DNA from: Deinococcus yavapaiensis KR-236 | GTDB lineage: Bacteria; Deinococcota; Deinococci; Deinococcales; Deinococcaceae | Length of the DNA: 64,000 nucleotides | Reading direction: 5' to 3' | Assembly: GCF_003217515.1 (NCBI RefSeq) | Contig: NZ_QJSX01000001.1 | Location: 62,001 to 126,000, forward strand | Shown here: positions 21,740-29,920 of the stretch, one piece after another | Position numbering within the stretch: the first letter of the stretch is position 1 | Layout of the letters: every line of letters starts with the position of its first letter | Position numbers and translations under genes: made by a program | Notes under the pieces: generated by a model | Told to the model about the DNA's origin: nothing | Database searches by the model: none | Seen by the model: only the letters and a program-made list of their open reading frames with translations

Positions 21740-22489
21740 TCAGTCCCAACGTGCGTGCATGTCCTCTTCGGCGCGGCGCCAGCGAGGCGAGGCGCGATCG
21801 ATGGTCTCGAGGGCGCTCAGATCCTCGGCGTGAAGTTCGTCGAACTCGCCGGGCCTGAGGTCGCCGAGCCACAAGCCTCCGAAGCGAACGCGAACAAGGC
21901 GCGTGACGTCGGCGCCAAGCGCTTCGACCATGCGGCGCACTTGTCGGTTGCGGCCTTCGCGGAGGGTGATATACAAGCCGCCCGCGGCGCGCTCCACCAC
22001 GGCGGGCGAGGTGCGACCATCGTCGAGATCGACGCCTCGCTCGAGTCGTTCGAGGTCGCGGTCGGCGAGATCGACGTCCGTCCACGCGCGGTACTGCTTT
22101 TCGTGTTCGTAGCGCGGATGGGTGAGGCGCAAGGTGAGGTCGCCGTTCGTGGTGAGGAGCAGCAGTCCCTCCGAGTCGCGGTCGAGACGTCCGACGGGGT
22201 GCAGGCCGGGCACGCGCGGCATCTTGTCGAGGACGCCCGCGCGGCCCAGTTCGTCTTTCGCGGTCGTGACGACGCCCTTGGGTTTGTACAAGGCGAAGGT
22301 GGTGTGCTGTCCCGTGGGCGTGTCGAGAAGGTGGCCGTCGACGCGCACGTCGTCGGCGTCCGTGACGCTCGCCCCGAGGGTCGCGACGATTCCGTTGACG
22401 GTGACGCGCCCTTCGCGAATGAGGTCTTCGGCGGCGCGCCGACTCGCCACGCCGAGGCGCGCGAGTCGCTTTTGCAATCGTTCGCTCAT
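21740..22489 (-). CDS. RsuA/RluB-family 16S/23S rRNA pseudouridine synthase
   Basis: 249 residues from ATG 22489. An N-terminal S4 RNA-binding domain (ERLQKRLARLGVASRRAAEDLI..VNG, about 3-50) precedes the pseudouridine synthase domain with catalytic Asp103 in GRLDRDSEGLLLLT and the conserved EGRNRQVRRM. It modifies uridine in ribosomal RNA; whether it is RluB, RsuA or RluE type cannot be settled by eye, although the EKQYRAW/EGRNRQVRRM pattern leans to RluB. Its start overlaps the stop of the upstream small membrane protein (ATGA), so both share one leaderless transcript. Confidence 0.88.
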   Translation of the reverse strand: MSERLQKRLARLGVASRRAAEDLIREGRVTVNGIVATLGASVTDADDVRVDGHLLDTPTGQHTTFALYKPKGVVTTAKDELGRAGVLDKMPRVPGLHPVGRLDRDSEGLLLLTTNGDLTLRLTHPRYEHEKQYRAWTDVDLADRDLERLERGVDLDDGRTSPAVVERAAGGLYITLREGRNRQVRRMVEALGADVTRLVRVRFGGLWLGDLRPGEFDELHAEDLSALETIDRASPRWRRAEEDMHARWD

Positions 22490-22854
22490 AAGCGGGTGCG
22501 CTCCTTGGGCAGCACGACGGCGAGCACGGCGAGTACGGCGAGCAGGCCGGCTACGACGAGCGGCGCGAGCAAAGGCAAATCGCCGAACAGAGGCGCGCCG
22601 CTCAACACGGCGGGCACGAGGGTCGCGGCGACGAGGAGGTTGCCCGCGACGAGTCCCGTGACGAATCCGACCGAGGGGCGGCTCGAGGAAACGGCGAGTT
22701 GAAGACCCCAAGCGACGAGCACGGCGCCCGCCAGCCTCGGAAGCCACGCGGGCGAGAACGTGATTCCGGCGACGCCCGTCGCGGGAAGGAAATACAAGGC
22801 GCCGCCCACCACGAGGTAGAAGACGGCGCTGAGAAAGAACACGAAGCGAAGCAC
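22486..22854 (-). CDS. Small four-helix membrane protein
   Basis: 122 residues from GTG 22854. Four hydrophobic helices (about 3-24, 38-58, 64-88, 93-115) with a short positive C-terminus. No recognised family and no catalytic motifs. It is the promoter-proximal gene of a two-gene unit with the pseudouridine synthase (4-base overlap). No ribosome binding site; TACACT stands 6 bases before the GTG. Confidence 0.75.
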   Translation of the reverse strand: MLRFVFFLSAVFYLVVGGALYFLPATGVAGITFSPAWLPRLAGAVLVAWGLQLAVSSSRPSVGFVTGLVAGNLLVAATLVPAVLSGAPLFGDLPLLAPLVVAGLLAVLAVLAVVLPKERTRL

Positions 22855-22860
22855 GCGGTC

Positions 22861-22888
22861 AGTGTAAAGCCTCGGAACGCGCTACTCT
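22861..22888. promoter_or_regulatory. Divergent leaderless promoters for the small membrane gene and truB
   Basis: On the minus strand TACACT (22861-22866) is 6 bases before GTG 22854. On the plus strand TACTCT (22883-22888) is 6 bases before GTG 22895. The whole region between the two start codons is only 40 bases, so each -35 region falls in or near the other promoter. Confidence 0.6.
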
Positions 22889-22894
22889 CAGGTC

Positions 22895-23794
22895 GTGCCG
22901 ATCTTCGTCGTCGACAAGCCGCTTCGCCTCACCTCTCACGACGTCGTGAGCCGCGCTCGCCGTTCGCTGTCCACGAAGCGCGTCGGACACACGGGAACTC
23001 TCGATCCGCTGGCGACGGGCGTGCTCGTCTTGTGCGTGAACGACTCGACGAAGCTCGTGCAGTTCATGGAGCACGACTCCAAGGACTACCTCGCGTGGAT
23101 CAGTCTCGGCGCGAGCACGCCGACCTTGGACGCAGAGGGACCGATCGAGGAGCGGGTGAGCGTGGACGTACCGAGCGAGATGCGCGTACGTGAAGTGCTC
23201 GGTCGGTTCCTGGGACGGCAGCAGCAAGTTCCGCCTCAGTACAGCGCCCTTCAAGTCGGGGGGCGACGTGCGTACGACGTCGCCCGTCAAGGCGGCACGC
23301 TCGATTTGCCCGCTCGTCACGTCGAGATTCACGACCTCGCCCTGCTCGGCGTGTTCGAGAACTTGGACGCCAGCCCGAGGAATCTCGACGGCCGAACGTT
23401 CGCGTTGCCAGAAGCGCTCGGGGCCTTCCCCACCCTGCTCGTGCGCGCGAGCGTCGGAAGCGGCACGTACATTCGCTCGCTCGCCCGCGACATTGGAGCC
23501 GCCTTGGGCGTGCCCGCCCACCTCGCCGGCTTGGTGCGAACGCGCGCTGGGAAGTTCCACCTTCGGCAAGCGAGCGGACTCGACGATTTGGCGAGCGCCG
23601 CGCCGCACGGCGACCTCGACGCGGTGAACTTGCCGCGCATCGAGGCGGACGCGCGGCTTGCCAAGGCCTTGCGGGACGGCAAGAAGCCCGAGTCGCTTCT
23701 GACGGGTCGGTACATCGTGACGTGCGACGGAGCGCTCGTCGCCGTGGTGGACGGGGATGGAGAGCGGTTGCGGGTCGTGCGGGCGTGGGCCTGA
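22895..23794 (+). CDS. truB: tRNA pseudouridine-55 synthase TruB
   Basis: 299 residues from GTG 22895. TruB makes pseudouridine 55 in the T-loop of tRNA. Motif: VGHTGTLDPLATGVLVLC with catalytic Asp37; also the KDYLAWISLG segment, QVPPQYSALQVGGRRAYDVAR and GTYIRSLARDIG. The C-terminal region (about 235-299) is a short PUA-like tail. The next gene is convergent, 7 bases away. Confidence 0.95.
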   Translation: MPIFVVDKPLRLTSHDVVSRARRSLSTKRVGHTGTLDPLATGVLVLCVNDSTKLVQFMEHDSKDYLAWISLGASTPTLDAEGPIEERVSVDVPSEMRVREVLGRFLGRQQQVPPQYSALQVGGRRAYDVARQGGTLDLPARHVEIHDLALLGVFENLDASPRNLDGRTFALPEALGAFPTLLVRASVGSGTYIRSLARDIGAALGVPAHLAGLVRTRAGKFHLRQASGLDDLASAAPHGDLDAVNLPRIEADARLAKALRDGKKPESLLTGRYIVTCDGALVAVVDGDGERLRVVRAWA

Positions 23795-23801
23795 GGAGCC
23801 C

Positions 23802-24272
23802 TCACTCCAGAATCAGCTTCGTCGTGTGCTTTTCTTCCTTGGCGGCGATGGTGGAGTTCGTCTTGCTGACTTCGGGCATGGCGGCGAGAACGTCGACCAG
23901 GAAGCGCTGATACGTTTCGAGGTCGCCGACGACGACTTTCAGCAGGAAATCGTATTCACCGAGGCAGAAGTAGCACTCGAGCACTTCTGGGCGGGCGCGC
24001 ATCTTTTCGGCGAAGGTCGTGAAGCCTTGCTTCGTCTGCTTGTCGAGGGTGACGTGCACGAACACGGTGAGGTCACGGCCGACCCTGGGCTTGTCGAGCA
24101 GCGCGACGTACCGTGAGATGACGCCTTCGTCTTCGAGACGTTTGACGCGCCGAAGGCAAGGAGCGGGCGTGAGGCCGATCTCGTCGGCGAGTTCCGTGTT
24201 GGGGATGCGGCCGCGTTCCTGCAGGATGTCGAGAATGCGACGGTCGATCGCGTCGAGGCTGACTTCGGCCAT
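23802..24272 (-). CDS. Lrp/AsnC family transcriptional regulator
   Basis: 156 residues. An N-terminal helix-turn-helix (LDAIDRRILDILQERGRIPNTELADEIGLTPAPCLRRVKRLEDEGVI in outline, about 5-55) is followed by the RAM ligand-binding domain (about 65-145, with VFVHVTLD and the GEYDFLLKVVVGD core). Lrp/AsnC proteins sense amino acids. It is divergent from alanine dehydrogenase, with 110 bases between start codons, and such a pair typically forms an autoregulated switch in which the regulator responds to alanine. TATCCT ends 10 bases before the ATG on this strand. Confidence 0.92.
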   Translation of the reverse strand: MAEVSLDAIDRRILDILQERGRIPNTELADEIGLTPAPCLRRVKRLEDEGVISRYVALLDKPRVGRDLTVFVHVTLDKQTKQGFTTFAEKMRARPEVLECYFCLGEYDFLLKVVVGDLETYQRFLVDVLAAMPEVSKTNSTIAAKEEKHTTKLILE

Positions 24273-24382
24273 GATGTCTCTAAGGATATGCTATCTTCGG
24301 CAACTCTGTTGCGCGAAGGAGGCGTGGAGAGGGCAATGGCGCAATCCTACCTAACGAGCGTTTTGCTACCCTGGTCTCACTT

Positions 24383-25489
24383 ATGAAAATTGGCTTGCCG
24401 AAAGAGATCAAGGTCAAGGAGAACCGCGTCGCCCTCACGCCCGGTGGGGTCGCCACGCTCGTCCGCCGAGGACACACGGTCCTCGTGGAGCGCGGCGCGG
24501 GAATCGGGTCGGGCTTTCAAGACGGCGAGTACGAAGCGGCGGGCGCTTCCATGGGCACGGCCGCCGAGGCGTGGGCGGCCGAGATGGTCGTGAAGGTCAA
24601 GGAGCCCATCGAGGCGGAGTACGGCTTTCTGCGCGAAGACTTGCTGCTCTTCACGTACCTGCACCTCGCCGCCGACCGCCCCCTCACCGAGCGGCTGCTG
24701 GAAAGCGGCACGACGAGCGTCGCCTACGAAACGGTGCAAGTCGAGGACGGTTCGCTGCCCCTGCTCACCCCGATGAGCGAAGTGGCAGGCCGCCTCGCCG
24801 TGCAGGCGGGCGCGTACTACCTGCAAAAACCCAACGGCGGGCGAGGCGTCCTGCTCGGCGGCGTGCCGGGCGTTCAACCCGGCCACGTTCTCGTGATCGG
24901 CGGCGGCGTCGTCGGCACGAACGCCGCGAAGATGGCGATGGGCCTCGGCGCGAAGGTGACGGTCCTCGACGTGAACCAAAAGCGCCTCGCGTACCTCGAC
25001 GACGTGTTCTTCGGGCGTCTCACCACCATGATGAGCTCCGAGGCGAACATCCGCGCCTTGCTGCCCGAGACGGACTTGCTGATCGGCGGCGTGCTCATTC
25101 CGGGCGCGAAGGCCCCGCACCTCGTGACGCGCGACATGCTGAGCCTCATGCAAGAAGGCAGCGTCATTGTGGACGTCGCCGTGGACCAAGGCGGATGCGT
25201 CGAGACGATCAAGCCGACCACGCACGACGATCCGGTGTACACCATCGACGGCGTCATCCACTACGGCGTGGCGAACATGCCGGGCGCCGTGCCGCGCACG
25301 TCCACCTTCGCGCTCACGAACGCGACCTTTCCGTACGTGGCGATGCTCGCCGACCAGGGCCTCGACGCGCTCGCCCGCTCCGCAGCGCTGCGCAAGGGAC
25401 TGAACACGCGCGGCGGCAAGCTCACGTTCGCGGGCGTCGGCGAAGCGTTCGGCTTGGAAAGCGTCGAGCCGGAAGCTGCGCTGGCCTAA
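24383..25489 (+). CDS. ald: Alanine dehydrogenase
   Basis: 368 residues, the family length. Converts L-alanine and NAD to pyruvate, ammonia and NADH in the cytoplasm. Visible: MKIGLPKEIKVKENRVALTP at the N-terminus, catalytic His94 in FTYLHLAAD, nucleotide-binding VLVIGGGVVGTNAAKMA, and VIVDVAVDQGGC with the catalytic Asp. PNGGRGVLLGGVPGV is typical of Ald. TACCCT ends 10 bases before the ATG and no ribosome binding site is present. A strong hairpin follows the gene. Confidence 0.96.
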   Translation: MKIGLPKEIKVKENRVALTPGGVATLVRRGHTVLVERGAGIGSGFQDGEYEAAGASMGTAAEAWAAEMVVKVKEPIEAEYGFLREDLLLFTYLHLAADRPLTERLLESGTTSVAYETVQVEDGSLPLLTPMSEVAGRLAVQAGAYYLQKPNGGRGVLLGGVPGVQPGHVLVIGGGVVGTNAAKMAMGLGAKVTVLDVNQKRLAYLDDVFFGRLTTMMSSEANIRALLPETDLLIGGVLIPGAKAPHLVTRDMLSLMQEGSVIVDVAVDQGGCVETIKPTTHDDPVYTIDGVIHYGVANMPGAVPRTSTFALTNATFPYVAMLADQGLDALARSAALRKGLNTRGGKLTFAGVGEAFGLESVEPEAALA

Positions 25490-25506
25490 GGCGCTTCGGC
25501 GCAGTT

Positions 25507-25537
25507 CGCCCCCTCCCGCGTCAAGCGGGAGGGGGCG
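25507..25537 (+). terminator. Hairpin after ald
   Basis: A 13-bp perfect GC-rich stem (25507-25519 with 25525-25537) around a 5-base loop, followed by a mixed sequence rather than a T-run. Confidence 0.65.
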
Positions 25538-25623
25538 TCGCCTTGATCGACCCACCTGCGGCGCGTTCTCGGCGCCCCTGCTACTATTTCGACTCGGTAC
25601 AAATGAGCGTCGATACGCTTTTG

Positions 25624-25629
25624 TATACT
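25624..25629 (+). promoter_or_regulatory. -10 box of asp23-fakA
   Basis: TATACT, 24 bases before the TTG start. A GGAGGG ribosome binding site (25642-25647) lies between, so this unit, unlike many neighbours, has a true leader. A small palindrome (AGCGT...ACGCT, 25605-25619) is just upstream. Confidence 0.5.
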
Positions 25630-25653
25630 GCCCTGTAACCTGGAGGGTTCCTC

Positions 25654-25986
25654 TTGAACGGACAAATTATTATCACGGAGGCGGCCCTCGCCTCTCTCAT
25701 CGGCTTGACGGCCCACGAAGTCCCAGGCGTCGTCGGCATGGCCCCCGCGAACTTCCGAGACGGCATTCTCAAGGTTCTCGGCCGCGCGCAATCGCGCGAA
25801 GGCGTCGTCATCGCGAAGGAAGACGGGCGCTTCACCGCCGACCTCTACATCGTCGTGGCGTACGGCGTGAACATCCCCACCGTCGCCCGAAACATCACCG
25901 ATCGCGTGGAGCACGCCGTGAAGACCATGGCGGGCATCGACCTCAAGGCCACGCGCGTGCACGCCGTCGGAGTCAGCCATGGCTAA
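25654..25986 (+). CDS. Asp23/Gls24 family (YloU-like) envelope stress protein
   Basis: 110 residues from TTG 25654, chosen because GGAGGG stands 6 bases upstream. The Asp23 family core is visible: IIITEAALASLIGLTAHEVPGVVGM and the C-terminal YGVNIPTVARNITDRVEHAVKTMAGI. Family members localise near the membrane and are linked to envelope stress; molecular role unclear. The arrangement yloU-yloV (asp23-fakA) is conserved in Firmicutes and is the same here: its stop overlaps the fakA start by 8 bases. Confidence 0.88.
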   Translation: MNGQIIITEAALASLIGLTAHEVPGVVGMAPANFRDGILKVLGRAQSREGVVIAKEDGRFTADLYIVVAYGVNIPTVARNITDRVEHAVKTMAGIDLKATRVHAVGVSHG

Positions 25987-27556
25987 TCTCAGCGCTTCTC
26001 AAATCGCCGGAGCTTTGCGGTACGCCACCGATTGGCTTGGCGTGTTCCGCGAGCAAGTCAACGCTCTCAACGTCTACCCCGTCCCGGACGGTGACACGGG
26101 CACGAACATGCACCTCACGATGCAAAGCGTGCGCCGCGAACTCGACACCTGCGACGAGAACGACATGCGAAGCGTCGCCCGCGCCATCTCCTACGGCGCC
26201 CTCCTCGGCGCGCGCGGCAATTCGGGCGTGATTCTCAGCCAGCTTCTCAAAGGCTTCTCCGAAGCCATTCGCGACTTGCGCGACGTGTCCGCGCAGCAGC
26301 TCACGCACGCCCTCGAAGCCGCGCAGAAAAGCGGGTACGGCGCGGTCATGAAGCCTGTCGAAGGCACGATCCTCACGGTCGCCCGCGAAACCGCGAAGGG
26401 CGCGCGCGGCGGTACCGTCACGGAAGTCCTGCAAAACGCTCTGCACGCGGGTCGCGAGGCCCTGGCGCGCACTCCCGAGCAGCTCCCGGCGCTCAAGCAG
26501 GCGGGCGTCGTCGACTCGGGCGGGCAAGGCTACCTGTACGTCATCGAAGGCATGCTCGGCCACCTCGAGGGCCGAGAGTTGCCCGAGGCTCCGAAAGTCG
26601 AGTCGTACGCGGGCGAGCAGTTCGAAACCGAAGAGTTCGGTTACTGCACCGAGTTCCTCATGGCCGACGCCACCATGCCCATCGAGCAGATTCGCGAACT
26701 CGTCGCGCCGTTCGGCGACTCGCTGCTCGTCGTCGGCGCGGAAGGATACGTCAAGGGCCACATCCACACGAACGAACCCGACGACCTACTCGCCACGGTC
26801 GGACGCCACGGCCGCATGATGCGCACGAAAGTCGAGGACATGAGCGAGCAGCACACCGAGATTCTCGCGATGGCGGGCGCCGCGAGCCGCGCCGAGGAGG
26901 AGGTTCCCCAGTCGGGCCTCGTCGCCGTCGCGAGCGGCTACGGACTCGTGAAGCTCTTCCGCTCGCTCGGCGCCCGTATCGTCTCGGGCGGGCAAACGCA
27001 AAATCCCAGCGTGCAGGACATCGTCGACGCCGTACGGTCCGTCAGCGCCGACAAGGTCATCGTCTTGCCGAACAACAAGAACATCCTGCTCGCCGCGGGC
27101 AAGGCCGTCGAGCTTCTCGGTGACAAGGCCGTCGTCGTGCCGACGCGCACCCTGGGGCAAGGCATCGGCGCCGCCTTGGCGTTCACGGCGGAAGCGACCG
27201 CCGAGGATCTCGTGTCCGCCATGGAGGAAGCGGCGAAGCGCGTCACGACCCTGGAGGTGACGCGCGCCAGCCGAACCACCAGCATCGGCGGCCTGGACAT
27301 CAACGAAGGAGACGTCATCGGCTTGCGCGACGACGAGCTCGTGCACGCGGGCGGCTCGTCGGAGGACGCCGTTGTGGCGATGCTGCAAGCGGCGTTTGAA
27401 GGTCAGGAGATCGTGACGATCTTCAGCGGACCGCAAGTGACGGCGGAACGAGTCGACGCCCTGAAAGCTCGGATCGGCGAGGAGTTGCCGGAAGTCGAAG
27501 TCGAATCGCATCCGGGCGGCCCTGATTTGTACGATTACCTCGTGACGTTGGAGTGA
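25979..27556 (+). CDS. fakA: FakA-like DAK2/DhaL domain kinase (fatty acid kinase)
   Basis: 525 residues. The N-terminal DhaL domain has the metal/ATP site NVYPVPDGDTGTNM with Asp37 and Asp39, followed by GALLGARGNSGVILSQLLKGF. The C-terminal half (about 230-525) is the FakA-type domain that docks fatty-acid-binding FakB proteins (GHIHTNEPDDLLA and VVALASGYGL-like segments). FakA phosphorylates exogenous fatty acids for phospholipid synthesis. No fakB/degV gene is in this window. Strong translational coupling with the Asp23 gene. Confidence 0.9.
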   Translation: MANLSASQIAGALRYATDWLGVFREQVNALNVYPVPDGDTGTNMHLTMQSVRRELDTCDENDMRSVARAISYGALLGARGNSGVILSQLLKGFSEAIRDLRDVSAQQLTHALEAAQKSGYGAVMKPVEGTILTVARETAKGARGGTVTEVLQNALHAGREALARTPEQLPALKQAGVVDSGGQGYLYVIEGMLGHLEGRELPEAPKVESYAGEQFETEEFGYCTEFLMADATMPIEQIRELVAPFGDSLLVVGAEGYVKGHIHTNEPDDLLATVGRHGRMMRTKVEDMSEQHTEILAMAGAASRAEEEVPQSGLVAVASGYGLVKLFRSLGARIVSGGQTQNPSVQDIVDAVRSVSADKVIVLPNNKNILLAAGKAVELLGDKAVVVPTRTLGQGIGAALAFTAEATAEDLVSAMEEAAKRVTTLEVTRASRTTSIGGLDINEGDVIGLRDDELVHAGGSSEDAVVAMLQAAFEGQEIVTIFSGPQVTAERVDALKARIGEELPEVEVESHPGGPDLYDYLVTLE

Positions 27557-27889
27557 GGTGGCGTGGGTGGTCGGAGCCGAAGCACAGCTCGTGAGCTCGC
27601 CAGGGCCCGCCCCCACTCCCAACCCCCCGACCCTTGCAGGGATCGGGGGGCTCAAGTTGCACCGGACCGGTCGGAGAACGCGTGCCCATGGGAACGCCAC
27701 GAGGAGCTTGCCTTCTCGCTGCTCGCCCGATCCACCCGTCCAATCGGCGTTCCTCGTCATCGACACTCCCGGGCCGGCCGCGACACGACGAGACCCAGTT
27801 CCTGGCAGGGCAGGCCGAGTCCAGAGTTCGGCTCCTTCCCGGCCTTCTGCCATGACCAGATGCACGGCCTGATTCAATCAAGGAGCTTC
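27557..27889. other. 333-bp gap between fakA and murF, no gene seen
   Basis: Frames are open through much of this stretch but the translations are low-complexity and Arg/Pro rich, unlike protein. It holds one strong C/G hairpin (about 27623-27650, with a single bulge) and no -10 box I trust. A leader RNA for the downstream cell-wall cluster, a small RNA or a degenerate repeat are possible. An AGGAG (27881-27885) at its end serves murF. Confidence 0.5.
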
Positions 27890-29134
27890 ATGATCGACCC
27901 CAACATCTTCTCCACCGCCCATCCCGACGCCCGGCCTGCCCAGCGCATCACTTGGGACTCGCGCCTCGTCGACGAGGCCACCGCGTTCGCCGCCCTCGCC
28001 GGAGAACGCATGCACGGCAACGCGTTCATCTCCCAGGCCCTCGACCGAGGCGCCCCGTTCATCCTCTCGAACTTGGACGTGGAGCGAGGCGTGAAAGTAG
28101 ACGACGCGACGACGGCCCTACGGCAATGGGCGAGGGCGACCCGCGACCGACTCGGAGTTCCCGTGGTCGGCGTCACGGGCAGTGTCGGGAAAACGACCGC
28201 CAAGACGTTCGCGGCGGCGGGACTGGGCGGTGTGACGACGCCCGGCAACCTCAACACCCTCAACGCGATCGCGTGCTTCTTACTCGAGCACGGGGAAAGC
28301 CGCGAGCCGCTCGTGATGGAGATGGGCATCGACCGCGTCGGGGAGATGCGCGAACTCGTCGACCTCGTGGCGCCGAGCGTGGGTGTGGTGACGGTGATCG
28401 GCGAATCTCACCTCGAGGCGTTCGGTTCTCGCGCGGTGATCGCGCGAGAAAAGGGCGTGATCCTCGAAGCGCCAGGCAAGCTCGTCGGCGAGGCGGCGGC
28501 GGCGGAGTGGTATCCGGGCGTGCCATCTTATGGCTTCGGGCAGGCGGCGTCATTTCGCGGCGAGGCGTTGCAGGTGTCGCCGAGCGGCGCGACGTTCTCG
28601 TTTCGCGGCGTGGACGTTCAAGTTCCCAACGGTCGCCGACCGGAGGCGGAGGCGGCGCTGCTGGGCATGATCCTCGCGGAGATGCACCAGTTGGACTTGT
28701 CGGCGGCGGCAACGCGAATCGGGCGCGCGAACGTGCCCGGCGGACGCAACCGCGTGCTTCCAGGGGCGTTCACGATCATCGACGACGCCTACAACGCGGC
28801 GCCGACGTCGATGCGCGCCGCGCTCGACGCGCTTGCGGTGCGTGAAGGCCGCCGAATCGCGGTGCTGGGGGACGCGCTGGAACTCGGGCCGACCGCGCCG
28901 AAGTTGCACCGGGAAGTCGGCGAGTACGCGCGGTCGAAAGCGCACCTGACGTTCGGCGTGGGCGAATTCGGGGCGCTGCTGGCCGAGCGCTCTTTCGATT
29001 CGCGTGAGGCGTTGATCGAGGCGTTGCTGGCAGAGGTGCGCGCGGGAGACGTGGTGCTCGTGAAGGCGTCGCGAGGCGTCGGTCTGGACGTCGTGGTGGA
29101 AGCGTTGAAGGAGCGTCAGCGTGCGCTGGCGTGA
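27890..29134 (+). CDS. murF: UDP-N-acetylmuramoyl-tripeptide:D-Ala-D-Ala ligase MurF
   Basis: 414 residues from ATG 27890, with AGGAG 4 bases upstream; longer frames start in non-coding sequence. MurF adds D-Ala-D-Ala to the cytoplasmic UDP-MurNAc-tripeptide. Mur ligase P-loop VGVTGSVGKTTAKTF (Lys near 102), the metal-binding EMGIDRVGEM segment and the conserved DDAYNAAPTSMRAALDAL at the central/C-domain junction are all visible; the SMRAAL pattern is MurF-specific. First gene of the dcw-like cluster. It overlaps the following lipoprotein gene by 14 bases. Confidence 0.92.
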   Translation: MIDPNIFSTAHPDARPAQRITWDSRLVDEATAFAALAGERMHGNAFISQALDRGAPFILSNLDVERGVKVDDATTALRQWARATRDRLGVPVVGVTGSVGKTTAKTFAAAGLGGVTTPGNLNTLNAIACFLLEHGESREPLVMEMGIDRVGEMRELVDLVAPSVGVVTVIGESHLEAFGSRAVIAREKGVILEAPGKLVGEAAAAEWYPGVPSYGFGQAASFRGEALQVSPSGATFSFRGVDVQVPNGRRPEAEAALLGMILAEMHQLDLSAAATRIGRANVPGGRNRVLPGAFTIIDDAYNAAPTSMRAALDALAVREGRRIAVLGDALELGPTAPKLHREVGEYARSKAHLTFGVGEFGALLAERSFDSREALIEALLAEVRAGDVVLVKASRGVGLDVVVEALKERQRALA

Positions 29135-29876
29135 CGTGCTGGCGATCGTCTCGGTACTGCTCGCCCTCGCGGGGTGCGCGCCGAGCGCGACGAACGCCGG
29201 GACCGGGACGTCGAGTCGCGGGCCGGTGCGCGCCGCGTTCTCGAATCTCGGGGTGATCTGGACGCAGGGCGGCGGCGCCTTCATCGCGCTCGCACCCGAC
29301 TTTCGTCCGCAAGGCGTGGTGCCGAGCGGGGTGAATGACGTGGCGTGGGTGGCGGGTGACGCTTGGATCGCCTCTCCCCTGTCGGGCGTGGTGAGGAAGG
29401 TGACGGGCCGACCCGACTCGGTGCGGGCAGGTCGCGTGGTGCTGCTCAGCGCGACGCGCGTGTACCGCGAGGACGGCAGCGCCGTGACGTACTCGGGCGA
29501 GCCCACGGGCGGCCTCATCGGCACGCCGAGCGCGGTCGTGACGGGAGGAGATGGCTTCGACTACGCCTTGCAAGGTGGGCGCGTGCTGCGCGTGGGTTCG
29601 GCGGCGGTCGTGGTGGACGCCTCGGCGCGCGGGCCTTTCTTGGCGGCGACTTCGGCGGGAGCGGTCTCGACGCTGTTTCCGACGGTGTTCGGAGCGAGCG
29701 GTTCGTACCGAATCGCGAACGGGCGTTTGGAGCGCCTCGACGCGGCGGGCGTCGTGCGCGCCGGTGTGCCGCACGAGCCGGGCGTGGCGGGCCTCGTCGC
29801 GGAGTTCGTGGTGACGATCGGGGAGAGTGGACGGCTGCGGGTTTTCCGCTACGATCTATCGGAGGTCGATCGGTGA
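29121..29876 (+). CDS. Putative lipoprotein inside the mur cluster
   Basis: 251 residues from GTG 29121, with AAGGAG 7 bases upstream. A lipoprotein signal peptide ends in the lipobox LAGC (Cys at residue 19). The mature part is beta-rich with short repeating segments (VWTQGGGAFIALAPDFRPQGV, VAWVAGDAWIASPLSGVVRKV), suggesting a beta-propeller-like fold. No known family. Its position between murF and mraY in a tightly packed cluster suggests an envelope role. Its stop is overlapped by the GTG of a short frame at 29873. Confidence 0.75.
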   Translation: MRWRDVLAIVSVLLALAGCAPSATNAGTGTSSRGPVRAAFSNLGVIWTQGGGAFIALAPDFRPQGVVPSGVNDVAWVAGDAWIASPLSGVVRKVTGRPDSVRAGRVVLLSATRVYREDGSAVTYSGEPTGGLIGTPSAVVTGGDGFDYALQGGRVLRVGSAAVVVDASARGPFLAATSAGAVSTLFPTVFGASGSYRIANGRLERLDAAGVVRAGVPHEPGVAGLVAEFVVTIGESGRLRVFRYDLSEVDR

Positions 29877-29920
29877 ACGATTCTTTCGGTAGCTTGCTCT
29901 TCGGTAGGTCGTGGTCTTGA
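29873..29920 (+). CDS. 15-codon mini-ORF joining lipoprotein gene to mraY
   Basis: GTG 29873 overlaps the lipoprotein stop (GTGA) and has the best ribosome binding site nearby, GGAGGT at 29861-29866, 6 bases upstream. The frame (MNDSFGSLLFGRSWS) ends at TGA 29918-29920, overlapping in another frame the first codons of mraY, where an in-frame TTG (29917) would give a TTGA junction like those at DUF58 and ftsQ. I read it as a translational coupling peptide; it may also be fortuitous. Confidence 0.45.
   Translation: MNDSFGSLLFGRSWS

Noticed and set aside
27563..27889. N-terminal extension of murF into the 333-bp gap
   Set aside because: The translation is low-complexity and not conserved-looking, and ATG 27890 has AGGAG at a good distance.
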